NCBI GenBank assembly: GCA_900540365.1
Contig: UQFN01000002.1
Coordinates: forward strand, 1 to 64,000
Source: an uncultured Mollicutes bacterium
Lineage (GTDB): Bacteria; Bacillota_I; Bacilli_A; RFN20; CAG-826
Direction: 5' to 3'
Length of the DNA: 64,000 nucleotides
Part shown: positions 25,620 to 33,893 of the stretch, piece after piece
How positions within the stretch are numbered: position 1 is the stretch's first letter
Layout: each line of letters starts with the position of its first letter
Notes under the pieces: generated by a model
Databases searched by the model: none
What the model saw: only the letters and a program-made list of their open reading frames with translations
Told to the model about the DNA's origin: nothing
Translations under genes and position numbers: made by a program

Positions 25620-26474
25620 CTATAATGATTTAGCTCCACCAATAATAACTGCACCAAGTATATTTAAAGACATGGATAAAGTTAAAACTGTCGATGTAGT
25701 CGACGTAATTGCTCCAATATAGAAAATATAAAAACATCCAGCAATTGTTGCAAATAACGTGGCAATAATAAAAGCAAGTAAACGATATTTCATTAAAGAA
25801 ATTCCCATTGCTTGAGCAGCACTTGTTGAAGATTTCATTGCTTGCATCGCTCTTCCAGTAGGTGATTTAATTAAATTTGCAGTTAATACTAATAAAACAA
25901 CTAATACTACAGCAATAATTATATAAATAACTTCGGTCGATAAAGGCAACCCAAAGAAAGTTAAATCCTTACTACTAATACGAATAGTTCCACTTTCAAT
26001 AGCTTTTAAAAGTCTAACAACCACTTCACTTAAGCATAAAGTCATAATTGCTAAATAAATTCCTTCAATTCTTAAAGAAACAAATCCAACAATTATTCCC
26101 AAAACAATTGAAACGATTCCAGCAACTAATAAAGCAGGTAAGATAGTTACGTGCCAATCAGCTAATGCATAATATGATAAATATATACCAACACCAATAA
26201 ATCCTGCGGTTCCTAAACTTGCTAAACCACTATATCCAAGTAACAAACAAAAACCAATTGAAGCTATTCCATAAATCATTACATAACCAATAGCATTTGT
26301 TGTTGCATTAGATAAACTTCCACTTAATGATAAAATTTGGAAAATTATTAAAATTACTCCAAGTAAACCAAATTGAGCAAGTGGATTTTTAAAAGTAAAT
26401 CTAATTTTATTTAAAATACTTTTTACTTCGCTTCTAGGAGCAGTAATTCGCATATACTCTTGTTTAATGTTCAT
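25620..26474 (-). CDS. livM: Liv-type ABC permease LivM, interrupted by TAG
   Basis: The 284-residue product of the first part of livM: multiple membrane helices (from about 33 onwards), the LivM motif LGYSGLASLGTAGFIGVGIY (about 79-98) and the conserved cytoplasmic EAA-like loop SPTGRAMQAMKSSTSAAQAMGI (about 208-229). It stops within GGAKSL, before the last membrane helix. The missing end is present in the same frame downstream (25389-25619). TAG is a genuine stop elsewhere here (for example livH and the 19369 hydrolase), so the permease is probably truncated unless the stop is read through. RBS AGGAGAA precedes the start. Confidence 0.8.
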   Translation of the reverse strand: MNIKQEYMRITAPRSEVKSILNKIRFTFKNPLAQFGLLGVILIIFQILSLSGSLSNATTNAIGYVMIYGIASIGFCLLLGYSGLASLGTAGFIGVGIYLSYYALADWHVTILPALLVAGIVSIVLGIIVGFVSLRIEGIYLAIMTLCLSEVVVRLLKAIESGTIRISSKDLTFFGLPLSTEVIYIIIAVVLVVLLVLTANLIKSPTGRAMQAMKSSTSAAQAMGISLMKYRLLAFIIATLFATIAGCFYIFYIGAITSTTSTVLTLSMSLNILGAVIIGGAKSL

Positions 26475-26485
26475 AAATACTTCTC

Positions 26486-27403
26486 CTATACTTTCTTAAT
26501 AACTTTCTTACCAAAGAGGCCTTGAGGTTTAATTAAAATTAAAATTAACATAATGGCATAAACAATAACTTCTGCCCAAGTTTGGAAGAAATCAGCATAT
26601 ATTCCAAAAAATCCAACAATACTAATTGCTAAAGGAATAATAACTGCACCAATTACCGGACCATAAAACGTTGAAAAACCTCCAAGAATACCACTTAGAA
26701 AAGAATTAACTTGGATTTGAGTCATAAAAGTTGCACTTAAAGTTGCACTTCCAGCATTTAACATGACTGCACTTAAAACAGCAAGTCCAGCAGCAACTGC
26801 CCAACTACTAGCAGTAACTACATAAGTATTAATTCCTACAATACTTGCAGTTACTTCACTACTAGCAGTAGCTCTAACTCCAAGTCCCCATTTACTCTTA
26901 TATAAAAGTAAGAATAAAATCGTCATTACAACTACAGTTATAGCTAAACAAACTAATGAGTGTTTAGTAATTGAGACTGTACTTGTACCTAAATTAAAAG
27001 TGAAATTTCCTTCAACAAATGGACGAATTTGAGGTGATTCTTTAGCTCCAAAAATTAAAGGAATTACACCAACTATTAAAGTAACAATACCCATAGTAAT
27101 AATTTGTTTACCAATTGCATTAACATTTTTACCTCGTCTAAAAATCCCAATATCAATTAATAAACCAATTAAAATGCCAACTACAATACCAATAATAATA
27201 GCTAGCCAATAAGGAACACCTTGGATGTTGACTGCTAAGGATGCTGTAACAAAGCATCCAAAAGCAGCTATTGATCCTTGAGCAAAATTTGTCGTATTGC
27301 TCGTTTTAAAAATTAAGGAGATTCCCATTGTTGCAATCATTGTTACACAAATGGTTAAAATTGAACCAAAAATAATATTTAAGAATGATGCAAAATCATT
27401 CAT
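26486..27403 (-). CDS. livH: Liv-type ABC permease LivH
   Basis: A 305-residue integral membrane protein with about eight hydrophobic segments. It has the LivH hallmark GISLIFKTSNTTNFAQGSIA near the N-terminus, the SKWGLGVRATASSEVTASIVGI cytoplasmic loop (about 166-187) and GGFSTFYGPVIGAVIIPLA near 240-258. It forms the inner-membrane channel with LivM. It ends in TAG, 11 bp before livM. RBS GGAGAA lies upstream, 3 bp after the KASIII-like gene. Confidence 0.92.
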   Translation of the reverse strand: MNDFASFLNIIFGSILTICVTMIATMGISLIFKTSNTTNFAQGSIAAFGCFVTASLAVNIQGVPYWLAIIIGIVVGILIGLLIDIGIFRRGKNVNAIGKQIITMGIVTLIVGVIPLIFGAKESPQIRPFVEGNFTFNLGTSTVSITKHSLVCLAITVVVMTILFLLLYKSKWGLGVRATASSEVTASIVGINTYVVTASSWAVAAGLAVLSAVMLNAGSATLSATFMTQIQVNSFLSGILGGFSTFYGPVIGAVIIPLAISIVGFFGIYADFFQTWAEVIVYAIMLILILIKPQGLFGKKVIKKV

Positions 27404-27406
27404 AGA

Positions 27407-28429
27407 TTATTCTCCCCAGCGAATAATGTTTGCACTCCATACATAACCGATTCCGGCTGCTATCATACAAACAACATCTCCAGATTTTATTTTTCCTTCT
27501 TTCAAACCAATTTCTAAAGATAAAATTTGATCTATTTGTCCAATATGACCATAATTTTCTAAATAAGTAGTTTGATTTTCGTTTAAACCTAAATCTTTTA
27601 ACATCGCAAGATGTCCACTTCTTTTCATATGTAAGACATCTAAATAAGTAATATCTTTTCTAGTTAAATGTGCTTCTTTTAAAGCTTCATCAATACATTT
27701 AAACCAGTTAGGCATACTGACTTCATTTAAGCGAGCTTTCATTTTAACTGGATCCATTAATCTTAATGACTTATAACCTTCTTCGATATTATCTTTTGTA
27801 AAAGGGTGAACAATTCCACCAATTTCACATCCAGCAGTTCTTGAAATACTTCCATCAGCAATAATTTTACTGCCTAATAATAAATTTTTCTTAACGCCTT
27901 TTTGCATAATTAATGCGCCACCTCCAGCACCTAAATCATACATCATAGACATATTTTTATCGCTATAGTCAACAAAATCACCATTACGATAACCGCCAAC
28001 AATCATAATTGTTTTAATGTTATCTTCAGCAATTAACATATCACGAGCAATCTGCATTGCACTAACACAAGTACAGCATCTATTTTGTACATCAATTCCC
28101 CAAGCGTTAACTGCTCCAATTCTATCTTGAATATATAAAGCACTTGTAGTTAAAGGGTATTCTTTCCATTCTTCACCAATACAAAGAATAACATCAATAT
28201 CTTTAGGATCTACATTACAATTTTTTAAACAATTAAGAGCGGCTCTAACTCCCATTTCTTGAGTGCCATCATCTTCTCCTGGAATAAATTTTTCAACAAT
28301 TCCTAATTTATTAATGATAGCTTCTTCACTCCAAACACCATTAGTTTTTTCACTAATTTCTTTGGCAGTCATTTTTTTAGAAGGCAAATATGTTCCAACT
28401 CCAACAATTCCAACAGTAGTTTTTTCCAT
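27407..28429 (-). CDS. KASIII-like (FabH-fold) condensing enzyme, unusual active site
   Basis: A 340-residue thiolase-fold protein of the beta-ketoacyl synthase III group. The Cys-rich segment IDVQNRCCTCVSAMQIARDM aligns with the FabH nucleophile region, giving C118 as the likely nucleophile. H267 (LDVLHMKRSGH) aligns with the FabH active-site His. The Asn expected in YGN is His (ENYGHIGQ, H295), giving Cys-His-His instead of Cys-His-Asn. The C-terminus AAGIGYVWSANIIRWG is typical of the fold. It is not standard FabH: it sits between a FabG/PhaB-type gene and livH, not in a fab cluster. It might condense or transfer an acyl group from the imported substrate. Product unknown. Confidence 0.75.
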   Translation of the reverse strand: MEKTTVGIVGVGTYLPSKKMTAKEISEKTNGVWSEEAIINKLGIVEKFIPGEDDGTQEMGVRAALNCLKNCNVDPKDIDVILCIGEEWKEYPLTTSALYIQDRIGAVNAWGIDVQNRCCTCVSAMQIARDMLIAEDNIKTIMIVGGYRNGDFVDYSDKNMSMMYDLGAGGGALIMQKGVKKNLLLGSKIIADGSISRTAGCEIGGIVHPFTKDNIEEGYKSLRLMDPVKMKARLNEVSMPNWFKCIDEALKEAHLTRKDITYLDVLHMKRSGHLAMLKDLGLNENQTTYLENYGHIGQIDQILSLEIGLKEGKIKSGDVVCMIAAGIGYVWSANIIRWGE

Positions 28430-28440
28430 ATTATTACCTT

Positions 28441-29163
28441 TTATAATCTCATTCCACCATTAACTTCTAATACTTGTCCAGTAACATAACTAGCATCATC
28501 GCTAGCTAAAAAGGCGGCAGCACTAGCAATTTCATTTGGTTGACCAAGTCTTCCAAGCATTGTTAACTTAGCAAATTTTTCAAGTAATTCCTCAGGTACA
28601 GTCTTTAACATATCAGTCATAATATAACCTGGAGCAATCGCATTACATCTAACTTTTGCACCTTTACGAGCAAATTCTTTTGCCCAAGTTTTAGTTAAAC
28701 CAATAACTCCAGCTTTTGAAGCAGCATAATTAGCCTGACCAATATTACCAAAAACGCCAACTACGCTTGAAATATTAATAATACTTCCATAATTATTTTC
28801 TTCCATTAATGGCCCAAAAGCTCTTCCCATATTGAAAACACCTTTTAAATTTACATTAATGACTAAATCCCACATTTCATCAGTCATTTTTCTTGTCATT
28901 GCATCACGAGTAATGCCAGCATTATTAACTAAAATATCAACTTTATGGTATTTTTCAACCATATATTCTTTGAATTTATTAATGTCCTCAGGACTAGTAA
29001 CATTTAACTTATAAAATTCGACATTATCATTCTTATAAGCTAATTCTGCCATATCAACGGCAACAACTTTTGCTCCTTCACTAGCAAATCTTTCACACAT
29101 GGCTTGTCCTAAACCACGTGAACCTCCAGTTACAACTGCGACTTTACCTTCTAATCTTTTCAT
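28441..29163 (-). CDS. phaB: SDR reductase, FabG/PhaB (acetoacetyl-CoA reductase) type
   Basis: A 240-residue short-chain dehydrogenase: TGGSRGLGQAM (12-22) for NAD(P), NNAG in LVNNAGITRDA, the catalytic Ser in NISSVVG, and Tyr/Lys in YAASKAG. ITRDAMTRKM and the end GQVLEVNGGM are seen in both FabG and PhaB. Next to thiolase, hydratase and Bcd I assign acetoacetyl-CoA to (R)-3-hydroxybutyryl-CoA reduction, or the reverse. FabG of fatty acid synthesis cannot be excluded. A strong RBS AGGAGGAAA precedes the start. The symbol is a pathway-based suggestion. Confidence 0.75.
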   Translation of the reverse strand: MKRLEGKVAVVTGGSRGLGQAMCERFASEGAKVVAVDMAELAYKNDNVEFYKLNVTSPEDINKFKEYMVEKYHKVDILVNNAGITRDAMTRKMTDEMWDLVINVNLKGVFNMGRAFGPLMEENNYGSIINISSVVGVFGNIGQANYAASKAGVIGLTKTWAKEFARKGAKVRCNAIAPGYIMTDMLKTVPEELLEKFAKLTMLGRLGQPNEIASAAAFLASDDASYVTGQVLEVNGGMRL

Positions 29164-29178
29164 TTTTATTTCCTCCTA

Positions 29179-30387
29179 TTAGATTAGTTTTAAAATAACT
29201 GCGGTACCCATTCCTCCACCGATACAAAGCGAGGCAAGACCAATTTTTTTGTTATTACGAATCATATTATGTATTAAAGTAACAATGATTCTTGCTCCAC
29301 TACATCCAACAGGATGCCCTAAAGCAATAGCTCCACCAGTTACATTAGTCCTTTCTAAAAGCCAATCTTTATCTACGTGATGTTCTTCAGTTAATTCTTT
29401 AATTACACCTAAAGATTGGGCACTAAAAGCTTCATTAAGCTCAAATATATCAATATCTTTTAATGTTAAATTAGCATTTTTTAAAGCATTTCTAATTGCT
29501 GGAACAGGTCCAAGTCCCATATATTGAGGATCAACTCCTCCTTGACCAACTCCAATTATTTCAACTAATGGAGTTAAATGATTTTCTTTTAAAGAATCTT
29601 CACTAGCGACTAATAAAAATGCAGCTCCATCATTAATACCACTAGCATTTCCTGCAGTAACACTACCATCTTTAACAAAAGCTGGTCTTAATTTAGCTAA
29701 TTTTTCAAGATTTGTTTTTCTATTTGGAAATTCATCAGTATCAAAAACAAATTCTTCTTTCTTAGTTTTAATAGTAATAGGAACTATTTCGTCTTTAAAT
29801 AATCCTTCATCAATTGCCTTTATAGCTTTTTGTTGACTTGCAAAAGCAAATTCATCTTGTTCTTCACGACTAATATTATATTTTTTAGCAATGTTTTCAG
29901 CAGTAACCCCCATATGAACACTACTAAAAGCATCAGTTAATGAGTCATGAATCATATGATCTAACATTTGGAAATGTCCCATTTTCACACCACTTCTAGT
30001 ATTTGAAGAAACTAAATATGGTGTATTAGACATTACTTCAGTTCCTCCAGCTAAAACAGTATTAGAAAAATCAGCTTTAATATCATTATAAGCATTAATA
30101 ACCGCTTTCATACCGCTTCCACATATCATATTTAAAGAATAAGCAGGAACATCAAATGGAATACCAGCAAGAAGTTCAACTTGACGACCAACACCTTGTT
30201 TTTGTCCAGCACTTAAAATATTTCCACAAATTAATTCATCTACTTTAGTTGGATCTAATTTAGTAGTTTTTAAAATATCTTTAACAACTTCAGCTCCAAG
30301 TTCTCCAGGAGTTACATTTTTTAAACTGCCTAACATTGAACCAATTGCAGTACGTTTTGCTTCAACGATATATACTTTTTTACTCAT
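29179..30387 (-). CDS. thlA: Acetyl-CoA C-acetyltransferase (thiolase)
   Basis: A 402-residue degradative/biosynthetic thiolase. The nucleophilic Cys is in SLNMICGSGMKAV (near 88), the His of the third motif is in GHPVGCSGARI, NEAFSAQ carries the Asn-Glu motif, and the second Cys is in LASLCIGGGMGTAVIL. It condenses two acetyl-CoA to acetoacetyl-CoA or cleaves acetoacetyl-CoA. It overlaps etfA by 8 bp and precedes the PhaB-like gene by 15 bp, placing it centrally in the C4 module. Confidence 0.92.
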   Translation of the reverse strand: MSKKVYIVEAKRTAIGSMLGSLKNVTPGELGAEVVKDILKTTKLDPTKVDELICGNILSAGQKQGVGRQVELLAGIPFDVPAYSLNMICGSGMKAVINAYNDIKADFSNTVLAGGTEVMSNTPYLVSSNTRSGVKMGHFQMLDHMIHDSLTDAFSSVHMGVTAENIAKKYNISREEQDEFAFASQQKAIKAIDEGLFKDEIVPITIKTKKEEFVFDTDEFPNRKTNLEKLAKLRPAFVKDGSVTAGNASGINDGAAFLLVASEDSLKENHLTPLVEIIGVGQGGVDPQYMGLGPVPAIRNALKNANLTLKDIDIFELNEAFSAQSLGVIKELTEEHHVDKDWLLERTNVTGGAIALGHPVGCSGARIIVTLIHNMIRNNKKIGLASLCIGGGMGTAVILKLI

Positions 30388-31366
30388 TTTCTAATTCCTC
30401 TTTAACTTTTTTAACTAATAAAGGCAATATTTGATTAACATCGCCTACAACACCAATATCGGCTACATTAAAGATTGGTGCATTACGATCTTTATTTACA
30501 GCAATAATATATTCACTATTTTCCATACCAACTAAATGTTGAATGGCTCCACTAATTCCAAGAGCTAAATATAAAGCAGGTTTAACTGTTTTTCCAGTTT
30601 GTCCAACTTGACGAACTTGTTCAACACGTTTTTCATCGACTAAAGCTCTACTACAAGAATAAGTTCCTTTTAATAAACGACTTAGTTCTTTACCTTTTTC
30701 CATATTTTCAGGTGAACCAATTCCTCTACCAAAAGATACTAAAATCTTACTTTCTTCAATTAATTCAACTTTTTGAACATCTTTAACTTCTTTAACTAAT
30801 TTAATTGATTGTTCAGGTAATTTATTGTATTTAAATTCAATAACTTTCTTTTCTTTTGCACTATCTTTAACAGGAAGCATAACTCCAGGACGGACGGTAG
30901 AAATTTGTGGTAAAGAATTTGCACAAACAATAGTGGCATAAACATTTCCGCCAAATGCAGGTCTAGTCGATAATAATTTATTATTTTCATCGATTTCAAG
31001 ACGAGTACAATCAGCAGTTAGACCTGTGTTTAATCTTGCACTTAATCTAGGAGCTAAGTCTCTCCCAATACTAGTCGCACCAATTAATAAAATATTAGGG
31101 TTAACAGCTTTAATTACATCAAATAAAACACTAGCGTAATTTAAAGTATTATATTTATAAAAATTTTCATCATCGACAAGATAAATCTCATCAACTTCTT
31201 TATTTTTCAAAGTTTTGACTGCTTCTTCTAATTGATAGCCAATTAAACAAGCTATTACTTTATTATTAAATTTATTTAGTTTATTAGCTTCTCCTAAAAG
31301 TTCTAAACCAACCTTAGAAATATTACCATCTCGAGTTTCAACAAATACTAAAATATCTTGATTCAT
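30380..31366 (-). CDS. etfA: Electron transfer flavoprotein alpha subunit
   Basis: A 328-residue EtfA: N-terminal ETF domain with VETRDGNISKVGLELLGEA, GATSIGRDLAPRLSARLNTG, and the C-terminal FAD-binding domain signature (LVSFGRGIGSPENMEKGKEL, YLALGISGAIQHLVGM, IAVNKDRNAPIFNVADIGVVGD). It forms a heterodimer with EtfB that shuttles electrons with the acyl-CoA dehydrogenase. The pairing with a butyryl-CoA dehydrogenase makes flavin-based bifurcation (NADH to crotonyl-CoA and ferredoxin) possible, but I cannot prove it from sequence. RBS AAGGAGA. Confidence 0.94.
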   Translation of the reverse strand: MNQDILVFVETRDGNISKVGLELLGEANKLNKFNNKVIACLIGYQLEEAVKTLKNKEVDEIYLVDDENFYKYNTLNYASVLFDVIKAVNPNILLIGATSIGRDLAPRLSARLNTGLTADCTRLEIDENNKLLSTRPAFGGNVYATIVCANSLPQISTVRPGVMLPVKDSAKEKKVIEFKYNKLPEQSIKLVKEVKDVQKVELIEESKILVSFGRGIGSPENMEKGKELSRLLKGTYSCSRALVDEKRVEQVRQVGQTGKTVKPALYLALGISGAIQHLVGMENSEYIIAVNKDRNAPIFNVADIGVVGDVNQILPLLVKKVKEELENE

Positions 31367-31375
31367 AACTTCTCC

Positions 31376-32161
31376 TTATAATAAATTTCTTGCTTTAATA
31401 CGAGCAACGATTTCTTCGACTAATTCTTCAGAAGTTCCTTCTTTTAGTTCAATTTGTTTATTAACAACTTTACTAAAGCTTTGTTTAACTCTGGTAGGAG
31501 ATCCAGTTAATCCAGTTTCTTTTGGATCTAAATTAATATCAGCAATTGTTTTTAAAGAAACATTTTCATCATTAGCTAAATTAACTAAACGATAAATATC
31601 CATATAACGAGGTTTTTTACTATCACCTAAAACTGTTAATAAGACTGGCAATTTAGCCTCATATACTTGATAACGATCTTCAAAAGTTCTTTTAACTCTT
31701 AATGTTTTTTCATCAACTGGATGAATTTTACTTACATATGTAATTTGAGGAATATTTAAAAGTTCAGCAATTTGAGGACCAACTTGAGCAGTATCTCCAT
31801 CAATTGCTTGACGTCCAGTAATAATTAAGTCATAAGGTAAAGTTTTAATTAAACTTGATAAAGCTTTACTAGTTGCTAAAGTATCAGCTCCAGCAAAAGC
31901 ACGATCAGAAAGTAAAATTCCTTTATCTGCACCCATAGCAATTGCTTCAAATAAAATCTTTTTAGCTTGCATAGGTCCCATCGAAATTACTGTTACATGT
32001 GCATTAAATAATTCTTTTAATTCTAAAGCATACTCAACTGCTACTTTATCATCAGGATTCATAATGGAAGGAATTCCATTTCGATCCATAACTCCAGTAA
32101 CAGGATCCATTTTAATTTGAGTGGTATTTGGTACTTGTTTAATACAGACAATTATATTCAT
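31376..32161 (-). CDS. etfB: Electron transfer flavoprotein beta subunit
   Basis: A 261-residue EtfB starting NIIVCIKQVPNTTQIKMDPV, the classical family start. Later come NPDDKVAVEYALELKE, the ETF beta signature region VKRTFEDRYQVYEAKLPVLL (about 176-195) and GRQAIDGDTAQVGPQIAELL. Together with EtfA it binds FAD/AMP and transfers electrons to or from Bcd. It lies 13 bp after the dehydrogenase gene, with RBS GTGAGGT. Confidence 0.94.
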   Translation of the reverse strand: MNIIVCIKQVPNTTQIKMDPVTGVMDRNGIPSIMNPDDKVAVEYALELKELFNAHVTVISMGPMQAKKILFEAIAMGADKGILLSDRAFAGADTLATSKALSSLIKTLPYDLIITGRQAIDGDTAQVGPQIAELLNIPQITYVSKIHPVDEKTLRVKRTFEDRYQVYEAKLPVLLTVLGDSKKPRYMDIYRLVNLANDENVSLKTIADINLDPKETGLTGSPTRVKQSFSKVVNKQIELKEGTSEELVEEIVARIKARNLL

Positions 32162-32174
32162 ATTGATACCTCAC

Positions 32175-33308
32175 CTATTTCAATACACTTCCACTAATGA
32201 CCATTCTTTGAACTTCACTAGTACCTTCGTATATTTCAGTAATTTTTGCATCGCGCATCATACGTTCAACTGGATATTCTCTGGTATAACCATATCCACC
32301 AAACAGTTGAACTGCTCGATTTGTTACATAACTTGCAGTTTCAGCAGCATAAAGCTTAGCCATTGCAGCATATAAACTTAAATCTTTTGATTTATTCATC
32401 TTAGCTTCAGCAGCTTGATATACTAATAATCTACTTGCTTCAATACGAGTTTTCATATCAGCAAGAGTAAATTGTGTATTTTGAAATTTAGCAATTGGTT
32501 TATTAAATTGTTTTCTACTTTTAACATATTTAACTGTCTCTTCAAAAGCTCCTTCAGCAATCCCAAGAGCTTGAGCAGCAATTCCAATTCGTCCACCATC
32601 TAAAGTTTTCATGGCAATTTTAAAGCCTTCACCAACTTTACCAAGTAAATTTTCTTTAGGAACTTTAACATCCTTAAAAATTAATTCACAAGTTGATGAA
32701 CCTCTAATACCCATTTTTTCTTCTTTTTTACCAACGCTAAATCCTTCATAACCTTTTTCAACAATAAATCCGGTCATGCTTTTTAATCCAAGAGCACGAT
32801 CAGTTAAAGCAAAAACAATATAAACATCAGCATATCCGGCGTTAGTAATAAATATCTTATTACCATTTAATAAGAAATAATCACCCATATCGATAGCCAT
32901 TGTTTGTTGATTAGCAGCATCAGTTCCAGCGTTTGGTTCAGTTAAAGCAAATGCTCCAAGAGCTTCTCCTTTAGCAAGTTTTGGAATATATTTTTTTATT
33001 TGTTCTTCAGTTCCAAATTCTAAAATTGGACTTACACATAAAGAAGTATGTCCACTTAAAATAACTCCAGTAGTTGCACATGCTCTAGATAACTTTCTAA
33101 CAGCAGTAATATACATGTTGTAATCACCATTAGCACCACCAAATTCTTTAGGAACAATAATTCCCATAAAGTTTAACTTAGCTAATTTCTCAACTGTTTC
33201 CATTGGAAAACGTTCTTCTTCATCAATTTCTTTTGCTAATGGTTTAACTTCCTTTTCAACGAATTCATCTAATAATTCGTTAAATAATTCTTCATTAAAT
33301 TTTTCCAT
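32175..33308 (-). CDS. bcd: Short-chain acyl-CoA dehydrogenase (butyryl-CoA dehydrogenase type)
   Basis: A 377-residue FAD flavoprotein reducing crotonyl-CoA to butyryl-CoA, or oxidising acyl-CoA. It has ACAD signature 1 FALTEPNAGTDAANQQT (about 120-136), GNKIFITNAGYADVYIVFA, IRGSSTCELIFKDVKVP and signature 2 QLFGGYGYTREYPVERMMRD. The catalytic Glu is in EIYEGTSEVQRMVI (near 363), the position used by butyryl-CoA dehydrogenases. It is preceded by the MaoC-type hydratase and followed by etfBA, the usual Bcd-Etf arrangement. RBS AGGTGAA. Confidence 0.92.
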   Translation of the reverse strand: MEKFNEELFNELLDEFVEKEVKPLAKEIDEEERFPMETVEKLAKLNFMGIIVPKEFGGANGDYNMYITAVRKLSRACATTGVILSGHTSLCVSPILEFGTEEQIKKYIPKLAKGEALGAFALTEPNAGTDAANQQTMAIDMGDYFLLNGNKIFITNAGYADVYIVFALTDRALGLKSMTGFIVEKGYEGFSVGKKEEKMGIRGSSTCELIFKDVKVPKENLLGKVGEGFKIAMKTLDGGRIGIAAQALGIAEGAFEETVKYVKSRKQFNKPIAKFQNTQFTLADMKTRIEASRLLVYQAAEAKMNKSKDLSLYAAMAKLYAAETASYVTNRAVQLFGGYGYTREYPVERMMRDAKITEIYEGTSEVQRMVISGSVLK

Positions 33309-33315
33309 AATTCAC

Positions 33316-33720
33316 CTATTTAACCATAACAGTAGCTTTTCCTGAAATTACTTCTACTCCATCTTGATTAACACAAGTTGTATTTAAAATAACTAAAGAT
33401 TTTTCAGGAATTAATTCAGTAATTTCACAAATTGCAGTAATAGTATTTCCTAAATAAACTGGTCTTTTAAATTTAAGTTCTTGACCTAAATAAATAGTTC
33501 CTTCTCCAGGTAATTTAGTTCCAAGTACAGCACTAATTAAACTAGCGACTAACATTCCATGAGCAACACGGCTTTTAAAAATACCTTTTTTTGCTGCTTC
33601 TTCAGAAATGTGCAAAGGATTAGTGTCTGTTGATACTCCACTAAAGAGTAAAACGTCTGCCTCAGTAATTGTTTTTTGTGTTTGGTCTTTCATCCCAACT
33701 TTTAAGTCTTCAAATTTCAT
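33316..33720 (-). CDS. phaJ: MaoC/PhaJ-type (R)-specific enoyl-CoA hydratase
   Basis: A 134-residue hot-dog-fold protein. The hydratase 2 motif FSGVSTDTNPLHISEEAAKK supplies the Asp and His of the (R)-hydratase site, and RVAHGMLVASLISAVLG is the PhaJ hallmark. It should interconvert crotonyl-CoA and (R)-3-hydroxybutyryl-CoA. A longer GTG start at 33726 is possible; I choose the ATG at 33720 because AAAGGAG lies just upstream. It is the first gene of the long minus-strand run, directly downstream of the cre-type palindrome and a dyad. Using this enzyme instead of a crotonase implies the R-isomer route and fits a PhaB-type reductase. Confidence 0.85.
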   Translation of the reverse strand: MKFEDLKVGMKDQTQKTITEADVLLFSGVSTDTNPLHISEEAAKKGIFKSRVAHGMLVASLISAVLGTKLPGEGTIYLGQELKFKRPVYLGNTITAICEITELIPEKSLVILNTTCVNQDGVEVISGKATVMVK

Positions 33721-33734
33721 TAACACTCCTTTGG

Positions 33735-33748
33735 TGTAAGCGCTTACA
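33735..33748. promoter_or_regulatory. cre-type palindrome (CcpA site) in front of the acyl-CoA run
   Basis: TGTAAGCGCTTACA is a perfect 14-bp palindrome with the central CG and flanking T/A of the Gram-positive catabolite responsive element. It sits between the predicted -10 box and the ribosome binding site of the phaJ-like gene, where CcpA would act as a roadblock. This implies repression when a preferred sugar is available. Confidence 0.7.
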
Positions 33749-33753
33749 TCATG

Positions 33754-33893
33754 ACTATATCTTGTGTTTTCGTGGTGAATGTTAATTCACTTTTTGATTA
33801 CACAAAATTATCTTTTCAAACGCTTTTCCCTTGTTTCTTTTTTCTTTATTTTAGCAATTGTAAATGTTAAAGTAAAGAAGGGAGTTAAAATAA
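33754..33893. promoter_or_regulatory. Divergent control region with candidate TetR operator
   Basis: The inverted repeat GTGAAT-GTTA-ATTCAC spans 33775-33790. On the minus strand its centre contains TTAACA, which with 18 nt and GATATA/TATAGT forms a plausible promoter for the phaJ-to-ppa run, so a repressor bound here would cover the -35 box. The dyad lies about 105 bp from the divergent TetR gene start, and TetR proteins usually bind such dyads next to their own gene. A weak second cre-like stretch (AAACGCTTTT) is near 33818-33828. AAGGGAG at about 33877 serves the TetR start. Confidence 0.5.

Noticed and set aside
25620..25622. TAG reassigned to an amino acid genome-wide
   Set aside because: TAG ends livH, the hydrolase at 19369 and the ATP-grasp gene directly before following starts, so it is a normal stop; only livM shows an internal TAG.
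30796..30999. Frame within etfA
   Set aside because: Alternative-frame shadow inside a well-conserved gene.
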